From the NCBI RefSeq assembly GCF_958298935.1, contig NC_084923.1, forward strand, positions 3,040,501 through 3,104,500: a DNA stretch of 64,000 nt. Direction: 5' to 3'. The translations under genes and the position numbers were made by a program. Within the stretch, counting starts at the first letter, position 1. Each line of letters starts with the position of its first letter. Positions 10,800 to 22,440 of this stretch are shown in pieces. The notes beneath the pieces were generated by a model. It searched no databases and was not told where the DNA came from. It saw only the letters and a list, made by a program, of their open reading frames with translations. Origin of the DNA: Phragmites australis (lineage: Eukaryota; Streptophyta; Magnoliopsida; Poales; Poaceae).

Positions 10800-11775
10800 G
10801 ACTATATACCGCTTCTCTTTTCCTTTAAGGGACGTCATCGTCGTTTAACTTCTCCATCAGAACTAAAAACTGTTTATAACCTTAATAAACATGTTAGTCC
10901 CTTAATCGTTTGTCATCAATTAGCCAAAAACCATATAGGGTGTCTAGATGCATTTTCAATAGTACCGACTTATGATTAAAGTCATCAAAAGCAAACCCTA
11001 GTTGCTACTTCTAGTGATCATTATGAAATAATTACATTATATGCATTAGCACATGAGTGAGTGTATTGTTTTGCAGAATAATTAATCATATCACACGATT
11101 ATGTTATATAGATTTATCATAATATCTCACAATTATCTATCAAGATAATACTGCTTGTATTACTCAAATGCTAAAGGTTATATAAAGGACAATATCACAA
11201 AGCATATTACCACAAGATATCTTGCAAACAAGGTTATGTGAAAATCTAGTAGATTTATTCACTAAGTTATTGCTCACTTTAATATTCCAGAAATGTATTC
11301 GTGGAATTGGCATGACGAAGACTTCGAGAATTATAGAGTTCAGGGGGAGTCGGTCCCTAGCTTATAACCTATTTATTATTATCAGATTATATATACTGCA
11401 TTTTTTTTCTCTTTATGAGTTTTAGTCTCTAGATTTTTCATATAAGGTTTTTAATGAGGCAATATCAATGAAAGCATACATACCATATCATTTTCTCTAA
11501 AGATTTTTGCCCACTGGATTTTTAAAAGTTTTTCAATGGCATATTACAATCAATCTTTTCTCCTCATATTTTTCTCACAGGGTTTTTGAAGGAGTTATTC
11601 ATTGATCAATATATGAGGATGATTCGATCAAGTGGGAGTGCTACGGTTGATCTTATCTTTGCCCAACCGCCATGGACGGTTGTCGGACAGTCACACAAAC
11701 GGGTACCCCTTCCACCTGTATATATGTAACATGGAATCAACGAATGAATACAACAAAAACATACCATTTGACTAA
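10800..11775 (+). mobile_element. Degenerate Ty1/copia 3' end with short LTR
   Basis: Broken frames carry copia RNase H end motifs: SKQTLVATSSDHYEII near 10988, ACITQM near 11152, and NLVDLFTKLL followed by FQKCIRGIGM near 11245-11315. A G-rich tract (about 11342-11350) and a T-rich region typical of copia 3' internal sequence follow. A second purine tract (AAGTGGGAG) precedes TGCTACGG at 11639, a likely start of a 3' LTR of about 130-140 bp. No 5' LTR or intact pol is present, and the LTR end near 11775 is approximate. Confidence 0.62.
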
Positions 11776-13304
11776 TGTCGGGCCAATCAAGTTCTGTCTG
11801 AATGAAATATTTGTGGGTTTTATAACTTCATCGCCTTAGCTATCGTGTCATATTTGTTTTGCACTATGTTGTATGATGAAGAAAATTGGAGACTTAGTGG
11901 CGAGTTGCCTAACCAGGTGTCAAAATAAACAAAACCCATCCTAGTGGTCTTCCCGAATCTAATTTTTGGATCCATTTTTTATGTTAAAAATATAATATTA
12001 TAATATGATACTTTTTATTTTCATTAGTTTGATTCAGAAGTGAGGCGCTTGATTTTCCTTGGATTTGTGAAAGAGATTTTGTCTCCGTGTATTTGTTTAG
12101 AAGTAATTATTGCTACTGTCATAGAAGATAGATATTTTAGATATCAAATGTCTTTTATCCCTAATCTATCAATGTCTTTGGCTGATTGGCTCCATAAATG
12201 CTGTTGGTGCTGCTGGGTTAAGTCACTATCAGCTGCCGGGACATTGAACGGGATAGACGGGAAAAATGAATAGAAACGATACATCGACGAAGTCGTGGGC
12301 CCACATAATTGATCATGGATTCATGGTCGTACGTGTCTTGGTTTACCACCAATCGTCTGAACTACTATTTGTGTTGTTTTAGCTCGAGACGAAATAACTT
12401 GCTCCCGTGGTTCGTGTATCGAGCTATCCATCTCCAGGAGCCGGATCCCCTGACGTGATCTGGTCCCCCATTTCTGATATGATTATCAAGCAGCCAATGG
12501 GGGCATTTAGTGAAAACATTGCGTACGAACGACTTTTGAGCTGAAAGAGTTCATAAGGGTTATTTTCGGTGATTCCCCCTCTTTTTCCATTACCGAAGTG
12601 ATGGAAAATGTAACTCACAGATTACAAACTGAACCCAAAGTACCAGAGGAGCAGGGGAGGCTAAAAACAGAGTTTGGCAAGAACCAGAACAGGTAAATGA
12701 ATCCTCACGCAGGTGGAAGCAAAATCTAACAGAAACTATAAGGCTAGAATCCTGCACTCTTTTACATTTTTAAAACTGTTCCCCTTTTTGTCATTACCGT
12801 AATCCTTTACTCTCTTAACATAGATATGCTTTGTACGTTAACCCCCTAGGCACTGACCCTAGTTTCAACCCTATGTTACCAAACTCAGCCTTAGCTCCAC
12901 ACACAGCTGCATGAGTTCATATCTATCAACCTAGCTAATGCAAAGTATTATTCGACTAGAATAGCCGGATTAGCCGCGTTAACGAGAATCCTAAGTTGCG
13001 CCCAGTTCATAATTTATAATCCTGCCCGACCCAGCCTTCGTTTCATATGCAACTGCATGGGTGAAGATGACGGGAACACATGTGATGCCTCTACGCGGAT
13101 GCCTGTCGTCCAGACTCCGGAGCGCCAGTCTACTTCAGAAAATAATCCTATAAAATTTGATCTCATGTATTTACAGGCAAGAGTTTTTTTTTAGAAAATG
13201 GAAAAATTCCGACCTTTTGCATCCAAGGATGCATACAGCCCTAAAACTTATAGTCAATTTATTTACAGGCAAGAGTTAGTTTAAAGCAGGACATATAGCA
13301 AGAA
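11776..13304. other. Intergenic, no gene recognised
   Basis: No family-like translation was seen. A short direct duplication (TATTTACAGGCAAGAGTT at about 13169 and 13260, with AAAACTTATAGTCAATT nearby) lies at the right edge next to the palindrome and may be part of its terminus. Confidence 0.4.
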
Positions 13305-14121
13305 TTACCATAAAACTTATAGTCAATTGCACAAAACTATAATTATTGTGTCATTTATAACACAAAACTATAAGCATTGTGTATTAATTTCACATAAAAT
13401 CTGACTTTAATTAAATTCACCAAAAATAGTCTTATATTTCTCTAAAAATCTTAAAACTTTTTGTATATATTTCATAATCCATGTGCAACCTATTTTAATT
13501 AAACTCATCTAAAAAAGTATGTGTAAATTTAAACTAAAATTCTCCAAAAAGACTACTTTTATAACTCCTAACAATCGTTAGAGTCTCAAATAAAATCTAA
13601 AAAATATAGAAAAAATTACTAATATTCTTCTTATATGATGGACTAATTTCTAAAGTTATTTTCAGTCCTGGGTTATATAGTGAATTCATTTGTAAGTATA
13701 TAAATAGAGTATTACAAAGAAATTTACTTTTTTACCATATAATCTAGGGCTGAAAATAATTTTAAAATTTTTCCATCATAAAATAAGAATATTAGTGAAT
13801 TTCTCTTATTTTTGGGATTTTATTTGAGGCTCTGACAATTGTTAGGAGTTATAAAAATAGTCTTTTTAAAGAATTTTATTTTAAATTCTACATAGAATTT
13901 TTGAGTGAGTCCAATTAAAATGGATTGTACATGGATTATAGAACCCGTACAAAAAGTTTCATAACACTATTTTTTGGTGAATCTAATTAAAATCGGATTT
14001 TGTGTAAAATTAGTGTATAATATTTGTAGTTTTAGGTTAGTATTCACAATACTTGTAATTTTATGTTACAAATGACATAATACTTGTAGTTTTATATAAT
14101 TCACTCTGAAACTTACAGTAA
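13305..14121. repeat. Large imperfect palindrome (foldback element)
   Basis: The left arm starting TTACCATAAAACTTATAG (13305) pairs with the reverse complement of the right arm ending CTTACAGTAA (14112-14121). The match continues inward through blocks such as ATTGTGTCATTTATAACA / TGTTACAAATGACATAAT and AACTCCTAACAATCGTTAG / ACAATTGTTAGGAGTT. Arms are about 370 bp around a centre near 13713. It is AT-rich and non-coding, consistent with a foldback or long-TIR MITE. A transcript would form a long hairpin. It ends 281 bp before the UGT start codon. Confidence 0.8.
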
Positions 14122-14280
14122 AGGTAAACAAAATCGTGTCTGAGAAAATAAAGAAAGAAAAAAATTATCATATGTAATACTATAAATTAGATCTAGAACG
14201 ATGTCGCATAGAATTATTTTTCTGCCTACTTCCGCTTACCGTTTTGCCACGCTGCACCGCACAAACGCCAAGCGGAACAG

Positions 14281-14339
14281 CATAAAAGCAAGCGAGCGCC
14301 AAACGGCGCAGGCATCAGGCGTGCGTGTCTATACATATA
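14281..14339 (+). promoter_or_regulatory. Candidate UGT core promoter
   Basis: Two TATA-like sites precede the UGT start: CATAAAAG at 14281 and TATACATATA at 14330-14339. Either gives a short 5' UTR, about 90 or about 35 nt. Sequence alone does not decide between them. Confidence 0.4.
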
Positions 14340-14402
14340 GTCAGCCAGTAGCAGACTCAGAACGTGCCAGGTCCATTCCACTCGGACAAGCTGCTCGTCG
14401 CG

Positions 14403-15893
14403 ATGGGTCACGAGCTGGAGCATGGCGAGCGCGGCGCCGGCCACCTCCTCCTCTTCCCCTTCCTCGCGCAAGGCCACCTCATCCCTTTCTTCAACCTGGC
14501 CAAGCGAATTGAGAGCCTCGGGCAGCGTGGCAGCCGCGGCCGACGTCGCTCTCTCACGATCACCATCGTCAGCACGACTCGCAACGTCGCCAACCTCCGG
14601 CGCGCGGTGCCGGCCGGATCGTCCATCCGCTTCGCCGAGCTGCGGTTCTCACCGTCGGACCATAGCTTGCCACCCGACGCCGAGAGCAGCGACGCAATCC
14701 CCCTCCAAGACTTCCCGGCCTTCTACTTCGCGACCGAGGCGCTCCGGTCGCCGTTCGAGAGGCTCGTGACGGAGCTCGCGGGGAGAGAAGGATGCAAGAA
14801 CGTGTGCGTCCTCGCGGACATCTTCCTGGGATGGACGGCCGAGAGCGCCCGCGCGCTCGGTGTCCAGCACCGCGTGTTCCTCACCTCCGGCGCTTACGCC
14901 TCTGCCATCACCTTCGCTCTCTGGCTCCGCCCGCCGATTTTCCCGCGCCCCGCCAACCTCGACGACGAGCAGACGCTGCTCGACTTCCCCGACGTGCGCG
15001 TCCGGTACGTGCAGTTCCTGAACGTGGTCGTCACGGAGGACAAGGCCTCGAACCCCATGATGGCGTATCTGTGCCGGATGCTTGACCTCCACTTCCGCAA
15101 CTCCGGCGGTCTCGTCATCAACACAGCCGAAGAGATCGAGTCGAAAGGTCTTCATCACATCGGGAAGCTCTCCGGGCTGCCGACGTTCGCCGTTGGTCCC
15201 CTCATCGGCGATCGAACACATTCCGACACCCCTCCAGATGGAGACGTCTGCATCAAGTTCCTGGACTCCAAGCCGCCGGCGTCCGTCCTGTACGTGTCGT
15301 TCGGGTCGCAGAACACGATCCCAGCATCGCAGATGATGGAGCTGGCGCGGGGCCTGGAGGACAGCGGGCGGCCGTTCATATGGGTGGTGCGTGCGCCGGT
15401 GGAGTTCGACGGGGAGAAAGAGTTCCGCGCCGAGTGGCTGCCAGACGGCTTCGAGAAGCGCGTCGCGGCCGCGGCGCAGGGCGTAGTGGTGCGGCGGTGG
15501 GCACCGCAGGTGGGCATCCTGGCTCACGCGTCCACGGGCGCGTTCCTGAGCCACTGCGGGTGGAACTCGGTGCTTGAGAGCCTGTGGCACGGCGTGCCGG
15601 TGGTGGGCTGGCCGCTCATGTCCGACCAGCTGTTCGACTCTCGCATGCTGGAGGAGCTGGGCATCGGCGTGGAGGTGGCGTCCGGGAGGATGTACGGAGG
15701 GCTGGACAAGGGGTGGGAGCACGTCAGGGACGTCGTGGAGACGGTGCTCGGGGACGGCGAGAAGGCGAGGAGCATGCGGAGGAAGGCGGCGGAGCTTAAG
15801 GAGTTGGCGCGCGCAGCTGTCAAGGCGGACGGCGAAGTGAAGGGCTCGTCCGTGCTTGCTATGGAGCGCCTCCTTGGCAATGCCTTCGGCTGA
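14403..15893 (+). CDS. UDP-glycosyltransferase, family GT1, UGT92-like
   Basis: Cytosolic enzyme that transfers sugar, usually glucose from UDP-glucose, to a small molecule; the acceptor is unknown. Intronless, 496 aa, usual plant UGT length. The start is the first in-frame ATG. The N-terminus carries the catalytic His in LAQGHLIPF (His25), and the expected activating Asp is Asp139 in CVLADIFLGW. The PSPG sugar-donor box runs from Trp366 to Gln409 (WAPQVGILAHASTG, FLSHCGWNSVLES, GVPVVGWPLMSDQ). Its final Gln is the residue associated with UDP-glucose preference in this family. The motifs VLADIFLGW, SSIRFAEL and ITFALWL point to the UGT92 group. No signal peptide or stop is seen, so it appears functional. 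The palindrome just upstream may affect its expression. Confidence 0.93.
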   Translation: MGHELEHGERGAGHLLLFPFLAQGHLIPFFNLAKRIESLGQRGSRGRRRSLTITIVSTTRNVANLRRAVPAGSSIRFAELRFSPSDHSLPPDAESSDAIPLQDFPAFYFATEALRSPFERLVTELAGREGCKNVCVLADIFLGWTAESARALGVQHRVFLTSGAYASAITFALWLRPPIFPRPANLDDEQTLLDFPDVRVRYVQFLNVVVTEDKASNPMMAYLCRMLDLHFRNSGGLVINTAEEIESKGLHHIGKLSGLPTFAVGPLIGDRTHSDTPPDGDVCIKFLDSKPPASVLYVSFGSQNTIPASQMMELARGLEDSGRPFIWVVRAPVEFDGEKEFRAEWLPDGFEKRVAAAAQGVVVRRWAPQVGILAHASTGAFLSHCGWNSVLESLWHGVPVVGWPLMSDQLFDSRMLEELGIGVEVASGRMYGGLDKGWEHVRDVVETVLGDGEKARSMRRKAAELKELARAAVKADGEVKGSSVLAMERLLGNAFG

Positions 15894-16635
15894 TCATGAC
15901 AAACTGTCGTTTGGAACACAAACACTTTGCAGAAACTTCATAGGAGAACGATTCAAATTTCACAGAAAAGTCAGGAAAGATCTCTGCGATGCGCCTAAGC
16001 AATAATCGAAGCTCGTATTCTAGTTTATAATTGTGTTTCTATCTTAAGTGGTTTCTCATTTTTGTGCTGTGTTGTGTATTGGTAATTTAGTATCACAACA
16101 AGCGCAGGTCGTAAGTCCTATACCGAAATGTCTCGGTCTTTTGTTTCAGCAAAACACATGGATTTTCACCTTTCCATTTCTTTTAAAAAAAGAGAGAGAC
16201 GAATAAGCGTGAAGCTGAGGCTTGCACGGATCTGCAACTTAGACGATTGCAAGTCGAGCGTACTCTTTCTTGCTCCCGCGAGGAACTCGTGGTGTGTTAA
16301 GCGGCGCATGCAGCTTCAGACAGCACACGTTTAATGATTTTTTCACCTATTTCTCCAATATAAATTTTAATATAAATAAATGATTTTGATAAACCATATA
16401 TGTACATATGCATATAAAATTTTCACCTTCCCGGGCTGCCGGCGCTCAAAGGTGCAGCTCCTACGTATAGTAGTATCAGTATGGTCCACGGCAGTTATCT
16501 GAGACAAGTACGAGCGGGCGGGGCAGCTTGTGCTGCGCTGCACACATCAACCAAACCCAACTCGAGCACTCTCATTTATTGTTCATGTCATTGAAAACAA
16601 GCATGTTGCCATTTCAGAAGTAGGATGCAGCCACG
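15894..16635. other. UGT 3' flank, no gene recognised
   Basis: This should contain the UGT 3' UTR. No other coding or repeat structure was identified. Confidence 0.4.
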
Positions 16636-16638
16636 TTA

Positions 16639-16936
16639 GGCCATCCCCAGCAAAGAAAACAACGTATGTACTGTGGCAACACTGTCAGTGGGCCTGAGGA
16701 AGAAAACAACGTCACGTTAGACCACCTCTAGCATAGAAAACCACGTCTGCACTGTAGCAACATTGTTGGTGGGCCCGAAGAAGAAAAACAACGTCTGTAC
16801 TGTAGCAACACTGTAGCTGTACTGTTCACAGAGGATGACAGCAAGATGAAAAAATAAGGGATGCTGTAATAGTGATAGGGGATGCTGTAATAGTATTTTT
16901 GAGGATAAAAATTTAAGGTAGCTGCTGGAGATGACC
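16639..16936. mobile_element. Tourist-like (PIF/Harbinger-type) MITE with TTA TSD
   Basis: The left end GGCCATCCCCAGCA and the reverse complement of the right end, GGTCATCTCCAGCA, form TIRs. TTA lies directly outside both ends (16636-16638 and 16937-16939), the trinucleotide TSD of this superfamily. The left half holds two diverged copies of a roughly 90 bp module (starting near 16639 and 16715, each again preceded by ACGTTA), so it may be a partial tandem or nested duplication. A related copy lies at 23058-23468. Non-coding. Confidence 0.72.
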
Positions 16937-16939
16937 TTA

Positions 16940-17390
16940 AGAACCGTTTCGAGATAGGAGTCAAAAACAAGCATGAAACCATGGTCCTTGTATGTGAGCT
17001 CATGTGCCGACTGCTGGCACTCCCCCGGCCTCTTCCATCAGCTGTATGCGAAGAATGCACCCTTGCCCTCTTCCTCTATTTTTCAAACACCACGAGCTAT
17101 GTCGATTTTATTATAGGCAAAGAGTTGTTCAGAGTTAATATGCATCCCCAAAGGGATACAAGCCTCGTCGCAACATTACCTACTCGGGGGTAAGTATGTA
17201 CATGGTCGTCACTGATCGGAACCACATGACATCTCAACCGGTAGCCACCGGAACATAGTGAAGGATTTTACTACGACGCCTATAGGAAAGACACACCACC
17301 AATTGTGCCATCATCCTCGGTCCAGAAACTGGACTAGATTTTTATTTAGAGAATCCAACTAAGTGAGAAGGAGAGACACTTCGATAAACG
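16940..17390. other. Intergenic, nothing identified
   Basis: Unique-looking non-coding sequence between two MITEs. No family match in any frame. Confidence 0.4.
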
Positions 17391-17401
17391 CCTTCATAAA
17401 G

Positions 17402-17556
17402 CCGAAAATTGCATCTATACCATCACTTTGAAGCCCATTTTCATCCATACCACCACCCCGTGCCACTAACACATGGGCCCGGGCCCGTTTGTCATGGACA
17501 CTGGTGATGGTATGGATGAAAATGGGCTTCAAAGTGATGGTATGGATGCAATTTGC
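17402..17556. mobile_element. 155 bp hairpin MITE with 11 bp TSD
   Basis: Nearly the whole element is an inverted repeat. About 55 bp arms (blocks CCATCACTTTGAAGCCCATT and TTTTCATCCATACCA) surround a short GC-rich centre with GGGCCCGGGCCC. The 11 bp CCTTCATAAAG is found directly outside both ends (17391-17401 and 17557-17567). A TSD of 9-11 bp points to a Mutator-like (MULE) origin. Non-coding. Confidence 0.8.
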
Positions 17557-17567
17557 CCTTCATAAAG

Positions 17568-18427
17568 TGGAACGACAGCCGAGATCATCACCATCGTCGA
17601 CACCTGTAGAAGCCGAGCAAGGCTTTCGTCCCTTTCTTCACTGATCCATCTACTGTGAAGGTAGCCTGACTTGGACCGCTCCGCCTGCAACTACTGCCAT
17701 CCTCACAGGCTCACCCCGCCGTGAGACCTCCCGAACGTCAAAGTTCTCCCAGCGGATCGGATCTAAGGGAAGAGACTACACGCCAAGCACCCGGTGACGA
17801 CCGCACCGTGAGGGGACAGTGGAGGAGCCAATCGCATGCGCGCAGAACCGTGCACGGCCAAACACGGAGCAATCAGGCCCAGGTCGCCGCCCCGCCGTGG
17901 CCAGGATGATGCCGACGGATTCAAGCTTTTCCTGATGTGTTTGAGCCGGAGATGTTTTACCAATTATTGTAAGAGATCATTTGTACTACCATCTGTACCG
18001 TGCCGTTGAATTGGCTTTGGTTTTTATGCTCGAGCTTTATCAGGTAACTAAGGTGGGTAGTGGTCTAGTCGGAGACGACATCACTTCAACGCAAAGTTGA
18101 AGTCTTTTCAATGATTCCACATGTGTGATCATTTATAAGATGCAACAACATATGCAATTCGAAGGCTGCCTGTTATATACCGGCTTTTGAAATTTTGGAT
18201 CAGAATTAGAGTAGTTAAACAAGCACGCACACAAAGGGTAGCCAGGAAATAGCATAGCATATCATATCATAATTATACCGTGTTAATTTATTTCACACAA
18301 TAATGGATGCAATGATACGAAACATCATGTACAGAAATACAATACCATGTATGCAATCAGACCAAACAAATTAAATGACACAATAGAACGAATAAATCAC
18401 AATGCCGTGTAGTTTGCAGTCTATATT
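17568..18427. other. 3' flank of the ARM-repeat gene
   Basis: Non-coding. The right part should be the 3' UTR of the minus-strand gene at 18428. A GC-richer block at 17580-17930 has open frames but no recognisable product. Confidence 0.4.
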
Positions 18428-20780
18428 TCAGCCCTGCCTCATCAGCTCCACGGCGGACTCGACGAGCGAGCAGACGCTGACGGCGCGGCGGCTGAGCCCG
18501 ACGCTGCCGGAGAACACGTTGAAGCACTCGAGCACGGATGTGGTGCCCGCGACGCGCCTCAGCTCGCCCTCCATCCCCAGCTCCACGAAGAGCGCCACGA
18601 GCCGCGCGTCCGACCGCATCATCGCGATGGCGAGCTCGAGGGTGTACAGCCGGATGCGTGGCACGACCATGGACGGGTGGCTGTACTCCCGCAGGACCTG
18701 CACCAGCGTCCGCGCCAACGCCGTGTCCGTGACGCTGGCCGCGGCGAGGCTCGCGCGGAGCTCTCCGGGTTGCATGAACCGGAGCATCTGCGCGGCGAGG
18801 CCGAGGGAGATATTGAGGAGCTTCGTCTTCTCGACCATGATATTACGCAGCACCTGAGCAAGTAAAAACGGTACGTCCAAAGCACATGAGAACACATGCA
18901 TGCGTATTGTGTTCATAGCGGCCTTTTTGGAATGTAGGGATTTTACAGGAAACAATTTAAGTTCCTCAAGAATATTAAAAAGGGAATTCACTTGTTTCAA
19001 TGGACCTAATTGTGTGATCCCAATGCCGATGCATATGCACAGAAACTACCTTGGTGGCGCCGGTGGTGACTCCTCGGAGTGAAAGCTGCCACTCTTCACC
19101 GGCGTAGGTGCACAGGTTGCGTAGGATCCGTGCGGCGGCGATGATGACGACGGGATCACTCAGTGCCTCGACGAGTCGCTCCACCCCTCCGCCGCACGCC
19201 GTTATGATCTCGCCGCAGTTCCTCCGGCTGTCAAGTGCCAGCATCGCCAGCGCCTCTCCGGCCTCCACCCGGACCGCGTCGGCCTGCTGGTCGCCCCCCG
19301 CATCCTTTTCCGGTAAGAACATCGCCACCAGCTCGCTGACCACGCCCCCCGTCCCGCCAATCATCTCCCTCGCCTCCTCGTCCATGGCGAGGTTCGTCAA
19401 TATCTCAATTGCCAGCTGGTGCAGCTCAGACCGGCCCTTGCCGTCGCGCTGCTGCAGCACCTCCCTGACGTTGCTCACCGTGAACACGATGTCGGAGAGC
19501 TCCCTCCGGAGAAGTTTCCCGGTGGTCCCCGTCGTGCTCGCGAGCCTCTTCACCACAAGGAGTGATTGCTTCACCGCCTTGAGTCGCATGTCTGTCGGCG
19601 CCGTCGCCGGTCCGTTTGCGATGCTCGAGTACGAGATGATCTTGTCGAGAAGGCCCCTGGTTTTGCCGATCTTGTCGCAGTTGTCGTGGTCGTGCGCCAG
19701 CTTGTTGAGGATGGACAGGCCGAGGAGGTTGAGCTCGTCGAGGCCTGCGTACAGCAACGAGGCGACAGACTCGATCGCGCCGGGGATGCCGGTGACGCGG
19801 AGCGCGTTGAGCTTCCTCCCGGTGAGCATGGAAACGACTACCGCGGCAGAGCGGCGCACGTCCTTCTCCGACGCGTTCTTCCAGCTGAGCATCTCGATGA
19901 GCCGCTCGATGGTGGGCGCGGACGTGCCGATCTTGCGGAGCGTGGCGTCGGCGAAGCGGTCGGACTCAACGAGCGCGACGAGGATGCTGGCGCCGAGGCG
20001 CTGCTCGTCGTGGGAGCCCGCCGTGAGCAGGTCATCGGCGTAGGACACTAGGTCCATGTGCAGACCGTCGAAGATGCTGCCGTTCAGGCACCGCGAATAG
20101 GAGTCGTAGAAGAAGCGGCGGACGGCCACCGCGCCGCTCGCGGTGGCGAGGTGGCACTCCTTGGCGACGCGCTCGAGCAGGCGGCGGTGGCCCACCCTCC
20201 ACTGCCACAGCGCCTTCTCGACGAGGAACAGCAGCGCCTCGGCGAGCGCGAGCCCATAGAATATGTCGAGGGCGGAGCGCCGATTGGTGCGGGCGTCAGC
20301 GCTGCCGCCATAATGCTGGTGGACGAGGCGGACGAGCGAGAGCACGACGCAGGCGGACGCGGACAGCAGCTGCAGCCAGTAGAAGACGCGGCCGACGGCC
20401 GACGACACGGGCGCGCGCCACGTCGCCTCGTGCTGCCACTCCAGCTCATGGCTGCGGCCCAGGATGCGCGCGCCCTCGATGAGCAGCAGGGTGGTGATGC
20501 ACCAGAAGTCTGTGCGCCCCAGGGTGATGGCGAAGCCGCCGAGCAGCACCACCGTCGCCCAGATGAAGCCCAGCGTGCCGAGCCGGCTCGCCGCCTTCTC
20601 GAGCACCGCGAGCTGGAGGGCCAGCACGGTGAGCCGGCGCTCCGGCAGCGCCACGTCGTCGTCGATGCTCGCGCGGATGTGCGGTGTCATCACCGCCTTC
20701 TGCGGCTCGAACAGCGTCGGCAGCTGGTCGGGGATCTGGACCCGCACGCTCCTGGTGACAAAGCTGGCGCGACGATCCAT
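18428..20780 (-). CDS. Membrane-anchored ARM-repeat superfamily protein
   Basis: Two exons: 20780-19050 (577 codons) and 18853-18428 (141 aa plus stop), giving 718 aa; the 196 bp intron is at 18854-19049 (AAG before GTAGTT, CTCAG acceptor, phase 0). The N-terminal third has hydrophobic segments near residues 70-88 (GFIWATVVLLGGFAITLG), 92-107, 131-153 and 170-190. The remainder is a helical array with armadillo-like repeats (LNLLGLSILNKLAHD, LHQLAIEILTNLAMDEEARE, AARILRNLCTYAGEEW, LRNIMVEKTKLLNISLGLAA). This matches a plant family of uncharacterised ARM proteins with membrane-spanning N-termini. I chose the ATG at 20780: the upstream in-frame ATG at 20879 lies only about 12 bp from a good TATA box and would fall before the transcription start. 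No catalytic motif is seen; a scaffold role is only inference. Confidence 0.88.
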
Positions 20781-20890
20781 TGGGTTCGTAATCCTCGTGT
20801 GTCTTGCTCTGTTCTTAACAAGGTAGATAGTGACACTGACACGAGCCTGGAGCCCTGGACTGGGTAAGCACAGTGGCATCTGATGTGCGG

Positions 20891-20900
20891 ACTATTTATA
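20891..20900 (-). promoter_or_regulatory. TATA box of the ARM-repeat gene
   Basis: TATAAATAGT on the minus strand lies 111-120 bp upstream of the chosen start codon. Transcription should begin near 20865-20870, giving a 5' UTR of about 85-90 nt. Confidence 0.65.
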
Positions 20901-21632
20901 GGCGTGCAACTGCATATGTGTGCATGTTGACGTTGTTGGTTTGTTGCGCGTATGGGAGACTTCGTTTTGGGATGGAGATTCTTTCGTCTTTTTTCTGGTT
21001 ACGGTTGAGAAATTGCTATTATTGAGTGTAGTTTAGTAATTTTTCAAAAAACGATTACAAAGAAAGATACAATGTAAAAGAAATACTGTCTATTTTTATT
21101 TATCTGTGTTTATAATAAAATGTGTTGTTCTAGTGTGCCTACAGAATGTGCTTATGTGTGTATGTTGCTCAAGAACATCAAAGATATCCGTGTTTAGGTC
21201 TCCCGTAGGATAATAATCATATATCCTGTGTATTCTTCTTAAGGAGTCTGTCCTGCCTTTCAAAAGATATCCCTCCCCTTTATATTTCAGAGGGGTACGA
21301 GTCTTACATGTGGGCTAAAAAAAAAACTAATGCCTGCCTAGATGATCAATATAGGCTATCATTATAGGATACTCATGCGTTGTGCCTGCCCTGAAGCACT
21401 GCGATGCCCGTTCCATCCATCGGCCACCTCGCCGCTTGTCGTGCCCTGGTCGTCCGATCTGTTCGGTTCCATCGTCGGTTTCACACGCATGTCTACCACG
21501 CCCCCGTTGCGTCTGCGAGTCCGTCCCACAATAATTAATGTTGCAGGACGGCACACAGTAACCCTGCGCTGGCCATGCCGCCTCAGCCGGAGTGAACCAC
21601 CTCGAGAAGGAAAAATGGCATGAGTAGCGCCA
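20901..21632. other. Intergenic, no gene recognised
   Basis: Upstream region of the ARM gene. Open frames near 21327-21623 overlap on both strands and match nothing known. Confidence 0.4.
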
Positions 21633-21639
21633 TTAAATG

Positions 21640-22440
21640 AGATTTAACTGGCAAGACGAATATCTACCCCACAACCAGTAAAGGCTGGTAGTGGGAAATC
21701 CCTCAAAGGTCAGGGTCGTGGTCATGCTGGCACTATCTGGTGGCACTATGGGCTCGGGCCAGAGAAAGAAAGCTGATAGTGCCAAAACTGACTGTTGTGG
21801 GCCATCCCGGTGGGGACCCCTATATTCTTTACATCGACAAGCATTAATTTCTATTTCAGCACGCGCATTTTCACTGATTTCTTCCTGCTTGGGAAGATCC
21901 AAATCCGATATGCCTACTTCCTGAGGCTCCATACCATCAACATGTCTCAACTGGCTCCCCTTTATTTTTCTTTGGGATACTTTTATGATCGATTGTGGTA
22001 AGCTCTTATTTCCTACTTTTGCTAGACTTCTCCGGCTATATGAGACTTGAGAAACCGATTTTTTTGTCCATTTATTATTTTTCAGAACTCCTAGGACAAG
22101 ATGAGAGGTAACTTCTTTTGGTATTTTTACCCTCTCTAATGCATTATGTGTAGGCACATGCGACTTAGACATGCTCTTCAAATCACAAAAATAATCAGGC
22201 AGATCATTTACTAATTTCTGTAAATCGATAATTTTTTGTACTTCATCATTTGCTCACTAGTGCGAGGATCATACGCTGCAATTCCTTCAGCCTGCCATAT
22301 AATTTCTCAACATTTTTTATCTAATAGTATATTTTTTTCCCTAAAAGATAGAGATCTATTTAGAAAGATCAAATCTTTAAATATCGAGACGTACCCAAAT
22401 TCTATTGTAAAACACTATGTTTCCTAACCGTTACGAGATG
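21640..22440 (-). mobile_element. Ty1/copia pol remnant (linker region before RT)
   Basis: The minus-strand translation reads IIWQAEGIAAYDPRTSE, then KLVNDLPDYFCDLKSMSKSH and VPTHNALERVKIPKE. This follows the integrase-to-RT linker of grass copia polyproteins, where a similar LQ-N-LPD...KSH-P-NAP-R-P pattern occurs. The frame is broken near 22220 and no LTRs were found. It is a fragment only. Confidence 0.6.

Noticed and set aside
14649..15722. 357-codon minus-strand frame under the UGT
   Set aside because: Antisense of a complete UGT with an intact PSPG box. The frame is a codon-bias by-product.
19108..20867. Long plus-strand frames opposite the ARM-repeat gene
   Set aside because: They mirror the high-GC third positions of the minus-strand exon. 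Translations are Arg/Ala/Ser-rich low complexity with no family signal.
20780..20879. Upstream in-frame ATG at 20879 as the ARM gene start
   Set aside because: It lies about 12 bp from the TATA box, so it should precede the transcription start.
21633..22181. 182-codon minus-strand frame as a host gene
   Set aside because: Its conserved part matches the copia integrase-RT linker pattern and the frame is broken upstream.
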